The notes: generated by a model not told the origin, from the letters alone. A stretch of DNA of 64,000 nucleotides from Robiginitalea marina (GCF_024006985.1 NZ_JAMXIB010000001.1:372001-436000), one strand, 5' to 3'. Counted from the stretch's first letter, positions 33,172 to 42,955 are shown. Numbers and translations: made by a program.

Positions 33172-34008
33172 ATGCCGGAATTAAATACCTTTGACCAGCC
33201 TAATTTCCCAATCATGGATGTGCGCCAAACCATCAGTGAAATAGAGTCATGCAAAGCCTGGCTAAGCCTGAAATACCGGTTAAAGTCCCTTACAGAGGAC
33301 TTTACCGACCGCCTGTTCCTCACCCTTTTTGACAGCGGGACCCCGGTGGCCGAAAACCTGGAAAGCCTTGAAGACGAGTTTGAGGAAATCCTTCAGTTGG
33401 CCGGATGGAAAGCATCTCCCCCCTGCCGCAAACTGTGGCGCACCTACCTGAAAGAGTTGCCCGGGATCCTCAGGAAACTAAAACTGGATGCAAATGCCAT
33501 CGCAGAAGGGGACCCGGCTTCTGTGTCCGTGGAAGAAGTATACCTGGCCTACCCGGGCTTCTACGCCATAGCCATCTACCGCCTGGCACACCCGCTCCAT
33601 TTGTACGGGGTGCCGCTGGTCCCCAGGCTGATGACCGAATATGCCCATGGTAAAACGGGGGTGGATATCAACCCCGGTGCCCAGATAGGCCTTTCTTTTT
33701 TTATCGACCACGCCACAGGGGTTGTCATTGGGGAAACGGCGGTAATCCGCGACCGTGTTAAAATCTACCAGGGGGTTACCCTGGGTGCCCTTTACGTGTC
33801 CAAAGACCTGCAGCAAACCAAGAGGCACCCGACCATCGAAAACAATGTGACCATTTATGCCAATGCCACCATATTGGGCGGCAATACCGTAATCGGGGCA
33901 AATTCGGTGATTGGGGGAAATGCCTGGGTGACCCAGTCGGTTCCCCCAAACTCCAAAGTCTACCATAATCCCGAAATCCACATAAAAACCGAGGGAAATG
34001 CCTTATGA
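33172..34008 (+). CDS. cysE: Serine O-acetyltransferase
   Basis: Makes O-acetylserine from serine and acetyl-CoA for cysteine synthesis. 278 residues: an N-terminal helical domain and a left-handed beta-helix from about 160, with repeats such as VDINPGAQIG and NNVTIYANATILGG. Catalytic D179-H180 lie in FFIDHATGVVIGET. The N-terminal extension is longer than in the E. coli enzyme and matches the EpsC-like form common in Bacteroidota. The first ATG is used; Met15 is an alternative. Its last 11 bp overlap cysM, so the two enzymes are translated together. Confidence 0.92.
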   Translation: MPELNTFDQPNFPIMDVRQTISEIESCKAWLSLKYRLKSLTEDFTDRLFLTLFDSGTPVAENLESLEDEFEEILQLAGWKASPPCRKLWRTYLKELPGILRKLKLDANAIAEGDPASVSVEEVYLAYPGFYAIAIYRLAHPLHLYGVPLVPRLMTEYAHGKTGVDINPGAQIGLSFFIDHATGVVIGETAVIRDRVKIYQGVTLGALYVSKDLQQTKRHPTIENNVTIYANATILGGNTVIGANSVIGGNAWVTQSVPPNSKVYHNPEIHIKTEGNAL

Positions 34009-34882
34009 CCTCCTCCACCTTATCGGAAACACCCCATTGGTCGCCTCACGGAAGCTTTGGGTAACCCCGGGGGTTGCCCTCTATTTCAAGCTGGAAGGAC
34101 AAAACCCGGGGGGAAGCGTTAAAGACCGGCCGGCCCTGAATATGATCCGGGCAGCCCTGGAGCGCGGGGATATCGACCAAAGTACCAAACTCATCGAGGC
34201 CACCAGCGGGAACACCGGGATTGCCCTGGCCATGATAGCCAGGTTGTATGGCCTGGAAATAGAGCTGGTGATGCCCGAGAACGCGACGCGGGAGCGGGTA
34301 CAAACCATGAGGGCGTACGGGGCCAGGGTTACCCTGACCCCGGCCGGGGAAGGCATTGAGGGCGCCCGGGACTATACCGAAAAAATGGTCCGCTCCAGGG
34401 GCTATGTGATGCTCGACCAATTCTCCAACCCCGACAACTGGAAGGCCCACTACCTGACCACAGGGCCTGAAATCTGGAAGGATACGCACGGAACGGTCAC
34501 CCACTTTGTGTCCTCCATGGGTACAACCGGGACCATTATGGGCACCTCGCGCTACCTGAAGGAACAGTACCCGGGGGTATGCATCGTGGGGGTGCAACCC
34601 GATTCCCAGGCCAGCATCCCGGGCATCAGGAAATGGCCGGAGGCCTACCTACCCCGAATCTATGATCCCGGGCAGGTTGACCGTATCATGGAGGTGAGCG
34701 AGGCGGAAGCCCGGACCATGGCGCGGGCCCTGGCTTCTGAAGAAGGCATCTTTGCAGGGATGAGCAGCGGGGGGGCTACTGCAGCTGCCCTCAGGCTTGC
34801 TGCAGAACTGGAGGAAGGGGTAATCGTATCCATTGTTTGCGACCGGGGCGACCGTTACCTTTCCTCAGACCTCTTCGGTTGA
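33998..34882 (+). CDS. cysM: Cysteine synthase CysM (O-acetylserine sulfhydrylase B)
   Basis: PLP enzyme that converts O-acetylserine and sulfide (or thiosulfate) to cysteine. 294 residues. The PLP lysine is K42 (NPGGSVKDR), followed by EATSGNTGIALAM and a glycine-rich phosphate loop SSMGTTGTIMG. Sequence style and length are of the CysM rather than CysK branch. It is translationally coupled to cysE, the donor of its substrate. It converges with corA without an obvious terminator. Confidence 0.93.
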   Translation: MPYDLLHLIGNTPLVASRKLWVTPGVALYFKLEGQNPGGSVKDRPALNMIRAALERGDIDQSTKLIEATSGNTGIALAMIARLYGLEIELVMPENATRERVQTMRAYGARVTLTPAGEGIEGARDYTEKMVRSRGYVMLDQFSNPDNWKAHYLTTGPEIWKDTHGTVTHFVSSMGTTGTIMGTSRYLKEQYPGVCIVGVQPDSQASIPGIRKWPEAYLPRIYDPGQVDRIMEVSEAEARTMARALASEEGIFAGMSSGGATAAALRLAAELEEGVIVSIVCDRGDRYLSSDLFG

Positions 34883-34935
34883 AGTGACACCGGGGAATGC
34901 ATAGGAGCCATGCTTTGGTTCCCGGGCAGGCCGGG

Positions 34936-36042
34936 TTAAAGCCAGTCTTTCCTTCTAAAGAATACCAGCATCCCAACCAGTAGCAAAAACATGATCCCCA
35001 GGACTATAAAATACCCGTATTCCCATTCCAGTTCGGGCATGTTCCTGAAATTCATCCCATAAATCCCGGCGATAAAGGTGAGCGGGATAAAAATGGAAGC
35101 CATGATGGTAAGCACCTTCATGACCTCGTTCATTTTATTGCTGACATTGCTCATGTACAATTCCATAATGCTGAACGCCAATTCCCTTTGAATATGGAGG
35201 GTTTCCTGGATTTCCGTAGCGTGGTCCAGGGCATCCCTGAGGAACACCCTGGTATCTTTGGAGATCAGGGGTGATTCAGTGCTGATCAGCCGAGCGACCA
35301 GTTCCTTTGCAGGCGACATCCACCCCCTGAGGGTTATCACATCCTTCCGCAGTTGCTGAATCTTCAATGCAGTTTCGGTTTTCGGGCGGGTATACACCTC
35401 CTTTTCCAGCTCGTCCATCTGTCCCTGAATGATATCCAGGACCAGGAAATAATTGTCGATCAGGGCATCGACGAGGGCGAAAAGGAGGTAATCTGCCCCC
35501 CTGCTGCGAATGCGCCCGGAATGTTCCTCGATCCGTGACCTCACCCCATTGAAGACGTCGGCTTTAACCTCCTGGTATACAAACACCTGCCTTTCCTTAA
35601 GGACCAGGGCAACATGTTCTTTTACGATTTTACCCTTGCCATCGGGATAGAGCATTTTCAGGACCAGGAACAGGTAGTCCTCGTATTCATCCATCTTGGG
35701 CCGTTGTTCCGTATTTACGATATCCTCCACCACCAGGGTATTCAACCCGATGGACTTGCCGAGTTCGTCCATCAGGGCCTCTTCGCTGAGGCCTACGATA
35801 TTGACCCATTGCGTCTGTTGCCCACCTGGCGGGGATGCCAGGGCTGAAATATCGGTCACCTCAGACTTCTTGTAGACCGTAGGGTCATACAAAAGGGAAT
35901 CGATAATCGATTTGCCCCCGGCCCTCCGCCCCAGATAGGTGACGGTGCCCGGGGCTTTCCCCAGTTTCAGGTCCCTTTTTACCGGCTTGTGGCTGTGCAA
36001 CCGTTTGAACTGTGAAACGATGTCCGACGCTTTTTTCATCAT
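34936..36042 (-). CDS. corA: CorA family magnesium/cobalt transporter
   Basis: A pentameric divalent-cation channel. The large cytoplasmic funnel domain is followed by two C-terminal membrane helices (about residues 305-325 and 340-362). The signature YGMNF follows the first, and the basic end RRKDWL follows the second. The frame extends to 36120, but the ATGs at 36042/36039 (MMKKASD) fit better; the upstream piece lies inside truA. It starts 1 bp after the truA stop, so the two genes are probably co-transcribed. Confidence 0.92.
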   Translation of the reverse strand: MMKKASDIVSQFKRLHSHKPVKRDLKLGKAPGTVTYLGRRAGGKSIIDSLLYDPTVYKKSEVTDISALASPPGGQQTQWVNIVGLSEEALMDELGKSIGLNTLVVEDIVNTEQRPKMDEYEDYLFLVLKMLYPDGKGKIVKEHVALVLKERQVFVYQEVKADVFNGVRSRIEEHSGRIRSRGADYLLFALVDALIDNYFLVLDIIQGQMDELEKEVYTRPKTETALKIQQLRKDVITLRGWMSPAKELVARLISTESPLISKDTRVFLRDALDHATEIQETLHIQRELAFSIMELYMSNVSNKMNEVMKVLTIMASIFIPLTFIAGIYGMNFRNMPELEWEYGYFIVLGIMFLLLVGMLVFFRRKDWL

Positions 36043-36043
36043 A

Positions 36044-36853
36044 TCATACTGGATTAAGAACGGTTCCGGAAAATCGGGTTTCAAGAAGCTGCAGCCCCGA
36101 AGACGGGGCAATTTCGGCAATTCCCGAGGGGGTTCCCGTTTGCAGGGATTTTACCAGTTCCCCAATGGTTAGCACACCCCTGCCAAGGGCAACCAGGGCA
36201 GCCATCATGTTACGGACCTGGTACCTGCCGAAACCCTGCCCCTCCACCTGAAAAAAATAAGAGTCCTCAGGGAAAAAACTGGCAGTTAGGTCATTGTTGC
36301 GCTCAATTCGGGCGGCACTTACCTCCCTGTGGGTGAGGGTGGCCGCGGAAGGGCGCGTGATAAAAGCCGAAAAATCATGCCGCCCCACGAAAGCCAGAGC
36401 CGCCTGTTTCATAGCGCCTATATCGAGGGAATCGGGGAAATAGCCCAACAGAGGGGCACAGAACGGATGGGGTTTTTCGCCAAAAGTGAAGTAATAGCGG
36501 TAAACCTTGTAGGTTGCATCCCGGATCGCATTGAATCCTTCCGGTACTTCCTGGAGGGAACGGACCACAATATCAGGGGGCAGGTTTGCGTCCAGGGCAA
36601 CCCGGACCTCTTCCAATGACGCCAGGGCGGGTCCAGGGAGGTTGAGCTGCACGGCAAAATCAGTTGCGGAGACCCGGGCATCGGTGCGCCCGGCCCCGAG
36701 GAGCCCGACTTTCCTGCCCGGAAGCACAAACCGGAGGGTTTTTCTCAACATTCCCTCTATGGTGCGTTCCCCGGGCTGCTGCTGCCATCCGCTATAGCGA
36801 AAGCCAAGGAACTGAAGCTTCAGAAGGTATTGGTGTTTTTCCCGTTCAGGCAC
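36044..36853 (-). CDS. truA: tRNA pseudouridine(38-40) synthase TruA
   Basis: Isomerises uridines 38-40 in the anticodon arm of tRNAs. The catalytic aspartate lies in GAGRTDARVSA. The N-terminal HQYLLKLQFLGFRYSGWQQQ is typical. The open frame runs up to 37036 with no ATG near the family start. GTG at 36853 gives a normal 269-residue protein and is preferred; the extra upstream part would lie opposite the DUF418 gene. Upstream GTG/TTG codons around 36895 are alternatives. corA follows directly. Confidence 0.88.
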   Translation of the reverse strand: MPEREKHQYLLKLQFLGFRYSGWQQQPGERTIEGMLRKTLRFVLPGRKVGLLGAGRTDARVSATDFAVQLNLPGPALASLEEVRVALDANLPPDIVVRSLQEVPEGFNAIRDATYKVYRYYFTFGEKPHPFCAPLLGYFPDSLDIGAMKQAALAFVGRHDFSAFITRPSAATLTHREVSAARIERNNDLTASFFPEDSYFFQVEGQGFGRYQVRNMMAALVALGRGVLTIGELVKSLQTGTPSGIAEIAPSSGLQLLETRFSGTVLNPV

Positions 36854-36950
36854 TTGAAAGATTTTCTGATTCCACGTAAAGTTACGCAACACTGTAACAA
36901 ATGGGTATAGGGAAAGGTCTATATTGTCAAAACTGAAAGCCAGGAAAGGT

Positions 36951-38165
36951 ATGTCACAAGCAGGAATTTCATCCAGATTAACCGTCGTGGATTCCCTACG
37001 GGGGTTTTCCCTGGCCGGGATCGTAATTGTACACATGCTCGAAAATTATGTGGGAGGCCCGGTCCCGGAGGGTGCAATGGCCCAGGTCAACCAGGGGTTT
37101 GCAGACCAGGCCGCCGAAATCTTTTCCCTGTTGTTTATCCGGGGGAAATTTTTTGCCCTTTTTTCGTTCCTCTTCGGGTTGAGTTTTTTTATCCAAATGG
37201 ATTCTGCATCAAAACGAAGCGTTAATTTTTCAGGGCGCTTCGCCTGGCGGGTCTTCCTGTTGCTGATCATTGGGGTTTGCCACCATTTCTTTTATGGCGG
37301 GGATATCCTTACTATCTATGCCCTCCTTGGGTTCCTGCTTATCCCGTTTATCAGGGTAAAGGATGCCTGGGTCCTTGGCCTTGCCGCCCTGCTCCTTTCC
37401 GGCCTGCCGCGTTTCATCCTCTTCGCCCTTGGCCAGGGCTCAGGCCTCTTGATCGAAGGCCTGATGGTCCCCAACAGCGCCCTGGCAAACTCCTATTTTA
37501 ACACGCTGCAGCATGGAAGCCTGATGGATGTCTTTCGCCAGAACGGGGGTTTTGGCCACCTGATGAAAATGGAATTCCAGTTGGGCACAGGCAGCCGGGC
37601 CTACCTGACCTTTGCCTTTTTCCTGCTGGGGCTCTATATGGGTCGACTGGGGTATTTCCGCGATTTTATGGCGTACCGCAGGCAAACCCGACGGGGCCTT
37701 TGGCTTGGGCTGGTGGTTTTTATCCTGGGGCTGGTGGTGGCAGGGTTGGCATTCTCACAACTCGGGGAAGAGGGCGATTTCAATTCCTTGCAGGCTATGG
37801 TCGGGCTTACCGCCTGGGATATCAGCAACCTGGGAATGACTGCCTTTTTGTTCTCCGGGTTTATACTGCTTTATTCGCGAAAAAGGAATACAACCATCCT
37901 TGATGCCCTGGCCCCATATGGGCGCATGGCGCTGACCAATTATGTGATGCAGAGTATTATCGGGACCTTTTTCTTTTATGGATGGGGCCTGGGGTTTATA
38001 GGGACCGTGCGGAACAGCTATGTCTTCCTGCTGGCCCTGCTGATCATCATGCTACAGGCTCTGGCCAGCGCCTGGTGGCTGAAGCGATGCCATTATGGCC
38101 CCCTGGAATGGGCCTGGCGGTGTCTTACCCACTGGAAGCGGATGCCCCTTCTGCGGTCTTATTAG
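36951..38165 (+). CDS. DUF418 polytopic membrane protein
   Basis: 404 residues with about eight to ten membrane segments. An N-terminal DSLRGFSLAGIVIVHMLENY block and a C-terminal DUF418 half (LAPYGRMALTNYVMQSIIG) are typical of this family, which may be related to acyltransferase-3-like proteins. The frame opens at a TTG (36924), but ATG 36951 is preceded by AGGAAAGG and is preferred. Biochemical function is unknown. It is divergent from truA and 138 bp or less before the next membrane protein gene. Confidence 0.8.
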   Translation: MSQAGISSRLTVVDSLRGFSLAGIVIVHMLENYVGGPVPEGAMAQVNQGFADQAAEIFSLLFIRGKFFALFSFLFGLSFFIQMDSASKRSVNFSGRFAWRVFLLLIIGVCHHFFYGGDILTIYALLGFLLIPFIRVKDAWVLGLAALLLSGLPRFILFALGQGSGLLIEGLMVPNSALANSYFNTLQHGSLMDVFRQNGGFGHLMKMEFQLGTGSRAYLTFAFFLLGLYMGRLGYFRDFMAYRRQTRRGLWLGLVVFILGLVVAGLAFSQLGEEGDFNSLQAMVGLTAWDISNLGMTAFLFSGFILLYSRKRNTTILDALAPYGRMALTNYVMQSIIGTFFFYGWGLGFIGTVRNSYVFLLALLIIMLQALASAWWLKRCHYGPLEWAWRCLTHWKRMPLLRSY

Positions 38166-38303
38166 AGGTGCCACGAGCGATACTCAACACCTCATTCACC
38201 ACGGGAAAAGACCCCTTGACAACATTCGACGCCGTTGGTCGATTTTCCTGAAATATCCGAAAACCCACCGCGTTCTACCTATCGAAACAATACCTTTGAT
38301 TTT

Positions 38304-38804
38304 GTGACGGCACCTAGAAATTTCCCCCAAAGCCAGCGCGCCCTTTCCTGGAAAACCTGCTACTTCCTTTCCCTGGGCATCCTACCCGTATTGATCGTAC
38401 TGAATTTTTACGGGCTTTACAGCAATCGGTTCTACTTCCTTAAAATCGACAATTATATCTTCCCGATATTCAGCTTGCTTCATTTCGTTTTCCTGTACGT
38501 GATGCGCTTCAAGATCAGGGAAGGTGAATATCCGGACCCGGTAATGCGGAACGTGGAATACGGGATGTATGCCGTCCTCATGATTTACCTGTTTAAATGC
38601 TTCGATACCCTCTATATCCTGATGAGTTACAACAATTACCAGGCTTATATCATTCCCGAGACCTTCCTCCCTGTTGGGTTTTTGACCCTGGGCCTCCAGG
38701 TATTCCTCGTGGTGCTGACCTTACTGAGTTTCTGGTACCGCAAGGCCCTGGTCGGGGTTTATGATTTCGAACAAATCGATGAAAATATGAATTCATGGCA
38801 GTAG
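38304..38804 (+). CDS. Small polytopic membrane protein of unknown function
   Basis: About 166 residues with four hydrophobic segments (near 20-40, 53-72, 94-112 and 123-148 from the GTG). It has no recognised domain. The open frame starts with TTG at 38235; GTG at 38304 (MTAPRNFPQ) is a more compact start. No in-frame ATG precedes the first membrane segment, so the N-terminus is uncertain. TACCTTTG at 38291-38298 matches the -7 consensus, but no -33 box is properly spaced. A strong terminator follows 21 bp later. Confidence 0.6.
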   Translation: MTAPRNFPQSQRALSWKTCYFLSLGILPVLIVLNFYGLYSNRFYFLKIDNYIFPIFSLLHFVFLYVMRFKIREGEYPDPVMRNVEYGMYAVLMIYLFKCFDTLYILMSYNNYQAYIIPETFLPVGFLTLGLQVFLVVLTLLSFWYRKALVGVYDFEQIDENMNSWQ

Positions 38805-38825
38805 CCGGAATTCTTGTGTTGTGGC

Positions 38826-38863
38826 AAAAAGAAAGCCCGGTTTAAAAACCGGGCTTTCTTTTT
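38826..38863. terminator. Strong bidirectional terminator
   Basis: A perfect 17-bp stem (38826-38842 with 38847-38863) around a TAAA loop, with A-run and T-run flanks on opposite sides and a core of AAGCCCGG/CCGGGCTT. It separates the membrane protein gene (+) from the converging MoxR-type gene (-). Confidence 0.9.
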
Positions 38864-38883
38864 GGTGTTTGGGGTTTAGGATC

Positions 38884-40362
38884 CTATAACCCGCTGATAT
38901 AACTCCCATAGGGATCCTTGAAACGAAAACCTTCCGTAAACCGGCTTTTGCTGAGTTTCTTGTTCGCTTCCAACCCCCATAAAACGAGTTCCTTCACAAA
39001 AGGTTCCGAATCCCTGTCCAAATCGGGCATGTATTTTTGCACCAGGGCGCCCAGCGGCCCGACCTGTTCCAGGGCTTTGCGGTACCGTACATCGGACAGG
39101 TCATCGGGGAGTTCCAGCCCTTCTCCCTCGAAAAACCATTGGACAATGGCATCATACGGGGTTTCCGCATCCTTGCGCTCCAGTTTTTTGATCTCCGGGA
39201 AATAGGATGAAAACAGGGTGTTCACGGCTTCTTCAATAAGGATCCGCGCCACCCCGTCGGCCCCTTCCTGCTCCCCTTCGTAAACCAGCTCAATCTTGCC
39301 GGTAATGGCCGGGATGACCCCCATGAAATCGCTGAGCCGAACAGTGGTTTTTGACTCTCCCGAACGAAGCATCCGCCTTTCCGCGGTGCTGATCAGGTTT
39401 TCGTAAGCGGTGATGCTCAACCGGGCGCTTACGCCGCTTTTTCGGTCGACATAGTCGCTTTTCCTCGCCTCAAAGCTGATCTGTTCCAGCAAATCCCTGG
39501 CAATGTCCGGGACCATGACCCCCTTTTGCTGGGCCGGGTCAAGGGCCGCTTCCTGCCTGGTAATACGCCGGGCCGTAGCGATGTCCTCCGGGTAGTGCGT
39601 AAGGATTTGCGACCCCAGGCGGTCCTTTAGCGGGGTAACTATGCTTCCCCGGTTGGTATAATCCTCGGGGTTTGCTGTAAATACGAAGTGTACGTCGAGC
39701 GGAAGGCGTACTTTGAAACCGCGGATTTGCACATCCCCTTCCTCAAGGATGTTAAAGAGGGCCACCTGTATGCGCGATTGCAAATCGGGCAATTCATTGA
39801 TGACGAAAATACAACGGTTTGCACGGGGAATCATCCCGAAATGCAATACCCTGTCATCCGCATAGGACAGTTTAAGGTTGGCAGCCTTGATAGGGTCTAC
39901 ATCCCCGATCAGGTCGGCCACCGTAACATCGGGGGTCGCCAGCTTTTCGTAGAAACGCTCGGAACGGTGGACCCACGAGATTTCGGTAGCATCTCCATTT
40001 TTAGCCAGTTGCTCCCTGGCATAACGGGAGATCGGGTCGAAAGGGTCGTCGTGGATCTCACTGCCAGCCACTTCCGGGATCCACTCGTCAAGAAGCCCTA
40101 CCATCAGGCGGGCCAGACGGGTTTTTGCCTGCCCCCTTAGGCCGAGTAAATTGATGTGGTGCCTGGAAAGAAGGGCGTGCTCCAGTTCCGGGATAACCGT
40201 GTTTTCATACCCCCAAACCCCTTCGAATGAGGGTTTTTTTGCCCTGATCCGTTCTATGAGGTTGGCCCTTAATTCATCTTTTATGGACCGGGTGGTGTAT
40301 CCGGAAGCTTTGAGTTCCCCGAAAGTGCTTATCGATGGGGGGGTGGCAGTAGGTGCTGTCAT
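38884..40362 (-). CDS. MoxR/magnesium-chelatase ChlI-like AAA+ ATPase
   Basis: 492 residues. Walker A is GLRGQAKT (74-81), the Walker B region reads CIFVINEL with asparagine where aspartate is usual, and sensor 1 is FTANPED. The C-terminal 170 residues are helical and extend beyond the usual ChlI lid. No chlorophyll or cobalamin genes lie nearby, so metal chelation is unlikely. In such pairs the ATPase acts as a chaperone-like partner of a VWA protein. It follows the VWA gene by 15 bp, forming a two-gene unit. Confidence 0.85.
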   Translation of the reverse strand: MTAPTATPPSISTFGELKASGYTTRSIKDELRANLIERIRAKKPSFEGVWGYENTVIPELEHALLSRHHINLLGLRGQAKTRLARLMVGLLDEWIPEVAGSEIHDDPFDPISRYAREQLAKNGDATEISWVHRSERFYEKLATPDVTVADLIGDVDPIKAANLKLSYADDRVLHFGMIPRANRCIFVINELPDLQSRIQVALFNILEEGDVQIRGFKVRLPLDVHFVFTANPEDYTNRGSIVTPLKDRLGSQILTHYPEDIATARRITRQEAALDPAQQKGVMVPDIARDLLEQISFEARKSDYVDRKSGVSARLSITAYENLISTAERRMLRSGESKTTVRLSDFMGVIPAITGKIELVYEGEQEGADGVARILIEEAVNTLFSSYFPEIKKLERKDAETPYDAIVQWFFEGEGLELPDDLSDVRYRKALEQVGPLGALVQKYMPDLDRDSEPFVKELVLWGLEANKKLSKSRFTEGFRFKDPYGSYISGL

Positions 40363-40377
40363 GCTAATGTTTCGGAA

Positions 40378-41514
40378 TTATCCTTTTATTCTCCTCTTTC
40401 TGTTTTGTTCATAGTCTTCAAAGATCATTTCCCCAAGGCCCTGCAGGCCGGTAAAGAAGGCCTTGCCTTTGTTGGCTTCCGTAAAATGCCTTACAAACTG
40501 CATCAGGTAAGGATCCTGGGCAATCATGAAGGTGGTAATGGGGATATGCAATTTTCGGGCCTGTGCAGCCATGGTATAGCACTGTTCAACGATATAATCG
40601 TCAAGGCCGACGCTGTTTTTGTAATACGTCCCGTCGGGCATGCGCAGGCAGGAAGGCTTGCCGTCGGTGATCATGAAAATCTGCTTGTTCGTGTGTCGTT
40701 TTCGCCTCAGCATATCCATGGCGAGTTGCAGGCCGGCCACGGTATTGGTATGGTAAGGACCCACCTGGAGGTACGGGAGTTCCTTCAGGCTGATGGGCCA
40801 GGCGTCGTTGCCGAAAACCAGGATATCCAGGGTATCTTTCGGGTAGCGTGTGGTGATGAGTTCCGCCAGGGCCATGGCGACTTTTTTTGCCGGGGTAATC
40901 CGGTCTTCCCCGTACAGGATCATGCTGTGGCTGATATCGATCATCAGCACCGTACTCATCTGGGCTTTGTGGTGGGTGTCTTCCACCACCAAGTCGTTTT
41001 CTTCGAGCCGGAAGTCATCCATCCCATGGTTGATCTGGGCATTGCGCAGGCTTTCGGTCATCGAAATCTGTTCCAGGCCATCCCCAAAGCGGTACGACCG
41101 GAAATCCCCGGTATGTTCATCCCCCTTGCCCGATTTTTTTGCCTGGTGGCTCCCGCTGCCCCGTCGCTTGAGCTTGCCAAAGATCTGGTCGAGGGCCCTC
41201 CTGCGAAGCATGCGCTCCAACTTTGAAGTCATCGAAAGGGAAGCCTCCCCGTCCTGGCCTTCCCCCCCGGAACCCTGAACGATCTCTTCCCTTAGGTATC
41301 CGCGGGCCTTCAGGTCCTCAATAAAGTCTTCCAGGGTGTAGTCCTCATCGGTCAACCCGTATTCTTTATCGAGTTCCCGGAGCCAGTCGAGCGCCTCGTC
41401 CACATCGCCGGAGGTATGGGTGATAAGTTCCTGGAAGATGTCAAAAAGCTTTTCGAAAGGGGAAACCTCCCCGGGCTGGTAGGAGGTAAACCGGAATCCT
41501 TTTCTTCTTTCCAT
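40378..41514 (-). CDS. VWA-domain protein, ChlD/CoxE-like partner of the MoxR ATPase
   Basis: 378 residues, soluble. A charged N-terminal half (with a Gly/Lys-rich linker at about 115-135) is followed by a VWA domain with MIDAS D193-I-S195-H-S197 and later VFGNDAW and MITDGKPS. No signal peptide is present, so it should be cytoplasmic, like the ATPase encoded next. The pair probably remodels or activates a client enzyme whose gene is not evident here. It starts 52 bp after hisIE; a TAATTTTA in that gap may be a -7 box. Confidence 0.83.
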   Translation of the reverse strand: MERRKGFRFTSYQPGEVSPFEKLFDIFQELITHTSGDVDEALDWLRELDKEYGLTDEDYTLEDFIEDLKARGYLREEIVQGSGGEGQDGEASLSMTSKLERMLRRRALDQIFGKLKRRGSGSHQAKKSGKGDEHTGDFRSYRFGDGLEQISMTESLRNAQINHGMDDFRLEENDLVVEDTHHKAQMSTVLMIDISHSMILYGEDRITPAKKVAMALAELITTRYPKDTLDILVFGNDAWPISLKELPYLQVGPYHTNTVAGLQLAMDMLRRKRHTNKQIFMITDGKPSCLRMPDGTYYKNSVGLDDYIVEQCYTMAAQARKLHIPITTFMIAQDPYLMQFVRHFTEANKGKAFFTGLQGLGEMIFEDYEQNRKRRIKG

Positions 41515-41566
41515 AGCTGCCTAAAATTACAACATTTGGGAAAGGGGGCCGAATTTTTAAGAAATC

Positions 41567-42184
41567 TTAACGGGGGGGCTGGTGCCGGGCCTGGAGGACC
41601 TTTACCACGTCCTGCAAACCAAACCCTTTGGCTTCGAGCAGGACCATGTGGTGAAACAGCAGGTCTGCAGATTCTTCCAGGAAGCGTACATCATCCGAAT
41701 CCTTGGCTTCAATAACGGTTTCCACAGCCTCCTCCCCTACTTTTTGCGCTATTTTATTCAATCCCTTTTGGAAGAGGGATGCCACATAGCTGTCACCCCC
41801 CGTGCCGGCCATGGCCTCCTGCTTCCTGCTGGCGATTACTGCCTGCAAATGCCCCAGGAAGGCCAGGTTGCCCCGGTTATCCTCCGCCCAGCAGGTATCG
41901 GCCCCGGTATGGCATACCGGTCCGGCCGGCCGCGCCTTAACCAGGAGGGTGTCCCTGTCGCAGTCTGCGGCCAGGCTTACCAGGCTCAGGGTATTCCCGC
42001 TCTCCTCCCCTTTGGTCCATAACCGCTCCCTGCTTCTGCTGTAAAACGTGACCAGCCCCGTTTCCAGGGTCCTTCCCAGGGCCTGCTCATCCATGTATCC
42101 CAACATGAGTACCACCCCGGAATCGGCATCCTGTACCACGGCCGGCACCAGGCCGTTTCCTTTCTGAAAATCGATATGTTCCAT
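41567..42184 (-). CDS. hisIE: Bifunctional phosphoribosyl-AMP cyclohydrolase / phosphoribosyl-ATP pyrophosphatase HisIE
   Basis: Catalyses steps 2 and 3 of histidine synthesis. The HisI domain (about 1-110) has MLGYMDEQAL, TKGEESGN and the zinc motif region CDRDTLL ... CHTGADTCW. The HisE domain (about 115-200) has the MazG-like helices KVGEEAVETVIEAK and LLFHHMVLLEAKG. It is the last gene of the his operon, 12 bp after hisF. Confidence 0.95.
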   Translation of the reverse strand: MEHIDFQKGNGLVPAVVQDADSGVVLMLGYMDEQALGRTLETGLVTFYSRSRERLWTKGEESGNTLSLVSLAADCDRDTLLVKARPAGPVCHTGADTCWAEDNRGNLAFLGHLQAVIASRKQEAMAGTGGDSYVASLFQKGLNKIAQKVGEEAVETVIEAKDSDDVRFLEESADLLFHHMVLLEAKGFGLQDVVKVLQARHQPPR

Positions 42185-42196
42185 AATCTCGTTTTT

Positions 42197-42952
42197 TTAA
42201 ATCCGCACCGGGATCCCGCGATCCTTTAAGTATTCCTTCAATTCAGGGATGGGTATCTCATTAAAATGGAATACGCTGGCCGCAAGGGCTGCATCGGCCT
42301 CCCCCAGGAGGAAGGCATCCGCAAAATGCGCCATGGTCCCTGCCCCGCCGGAGGCGATCACAGGGATGCTGACCTGCCCGGCCAGGGTCTTCAGGGCTTC
42401 ATTGGCAAACCCGCCTTTGGTGCCATCGTGTTCCATACTGGTGAACAGGAGTTCCCCGGCACCCCGGTCTGCCACCTCCCGGGCCCAGGTGAACAGTTCC
42501 ACCTCCGTAGGGACTTTGCCGCCCACCAGGTGGATCTTCCATTCCCCCCCTACCCTTCGGGCATCCAGGGCCACCACAATGCACTGCGAACCAAATTTGG
42601 CCACCAGGTCATCGATAAGGCCAGGATTGCGAACGGCTGCGGAATTTACGGAAACCTTATCGGCCCCGTTGTGCAGCAACAGGTCAACATCCGCCACGGA
42701 GCTGATGCCGCCCCCCACGGTGAACGGGATATCGATGCGTTCGGCTACCCGCCTAACCAGTTGGGCCAGGGTCTTCCGGTTCTCCTCCGTGGCCGAGATA
42801 TCCAGGAATACGAGTTCATCCGCACCCTGGCTGGCATAGGCGGCCGCCAGGGCCACCGGGTCTCCCGCGTCCCGGAGATCCACAAAGTTGATCCCTTTTA
42901 CCGTGCGTCCGTCTTTGATATCGAGGCAGGGGATGATTCGTTTGGTCAGCAT
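42197..42952 (-). CDS. hisF: Imidazole glycerol phosphate synthase cyclase subunit HisF
   Basis: A TIM barrel of 251 residues that, with HisH, makes IGP and AICAR. Catalytic aspartates lie in PCLDIKDG near the N-terminus and in VALDARR. Phosphate-binding loops include VGGGI and ASGGAG. It starts 3 bp after the dinB-like gene inserted between hisA and hisF. Confidence 0.96.
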   Translation of the reverse strand: MLTKRIIPCLDIKDGRTVKGINFVDLRDAGDPVALAAAYASQGADELVFLDISATEENRKTLAQLVRRVAERIDIPFTVGGGISSVADVDLLLHNGADKVSVNSAAVRNPGLIDDLVAKFGSQCIVVALDARRVGGEWKIHLVGGKVPTEVELFTWAREVADRGAGELLFTSMEHDGTKGGFANEALKTLAGQVSIPVIASGGAGTMAHFADAFLLGEADAALAASVFHFNEIPIPELKEYLKDRGIPVRI

Positions 42953-42955
42953 AGG

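Noticed and set aside
38884-41514. Magnesium chelatase for chlorophyll synthesis
   Set aside because: No ChlH/BchH subunit or tetrapyrrole genes are present, and the organism type is not photosynthetic.
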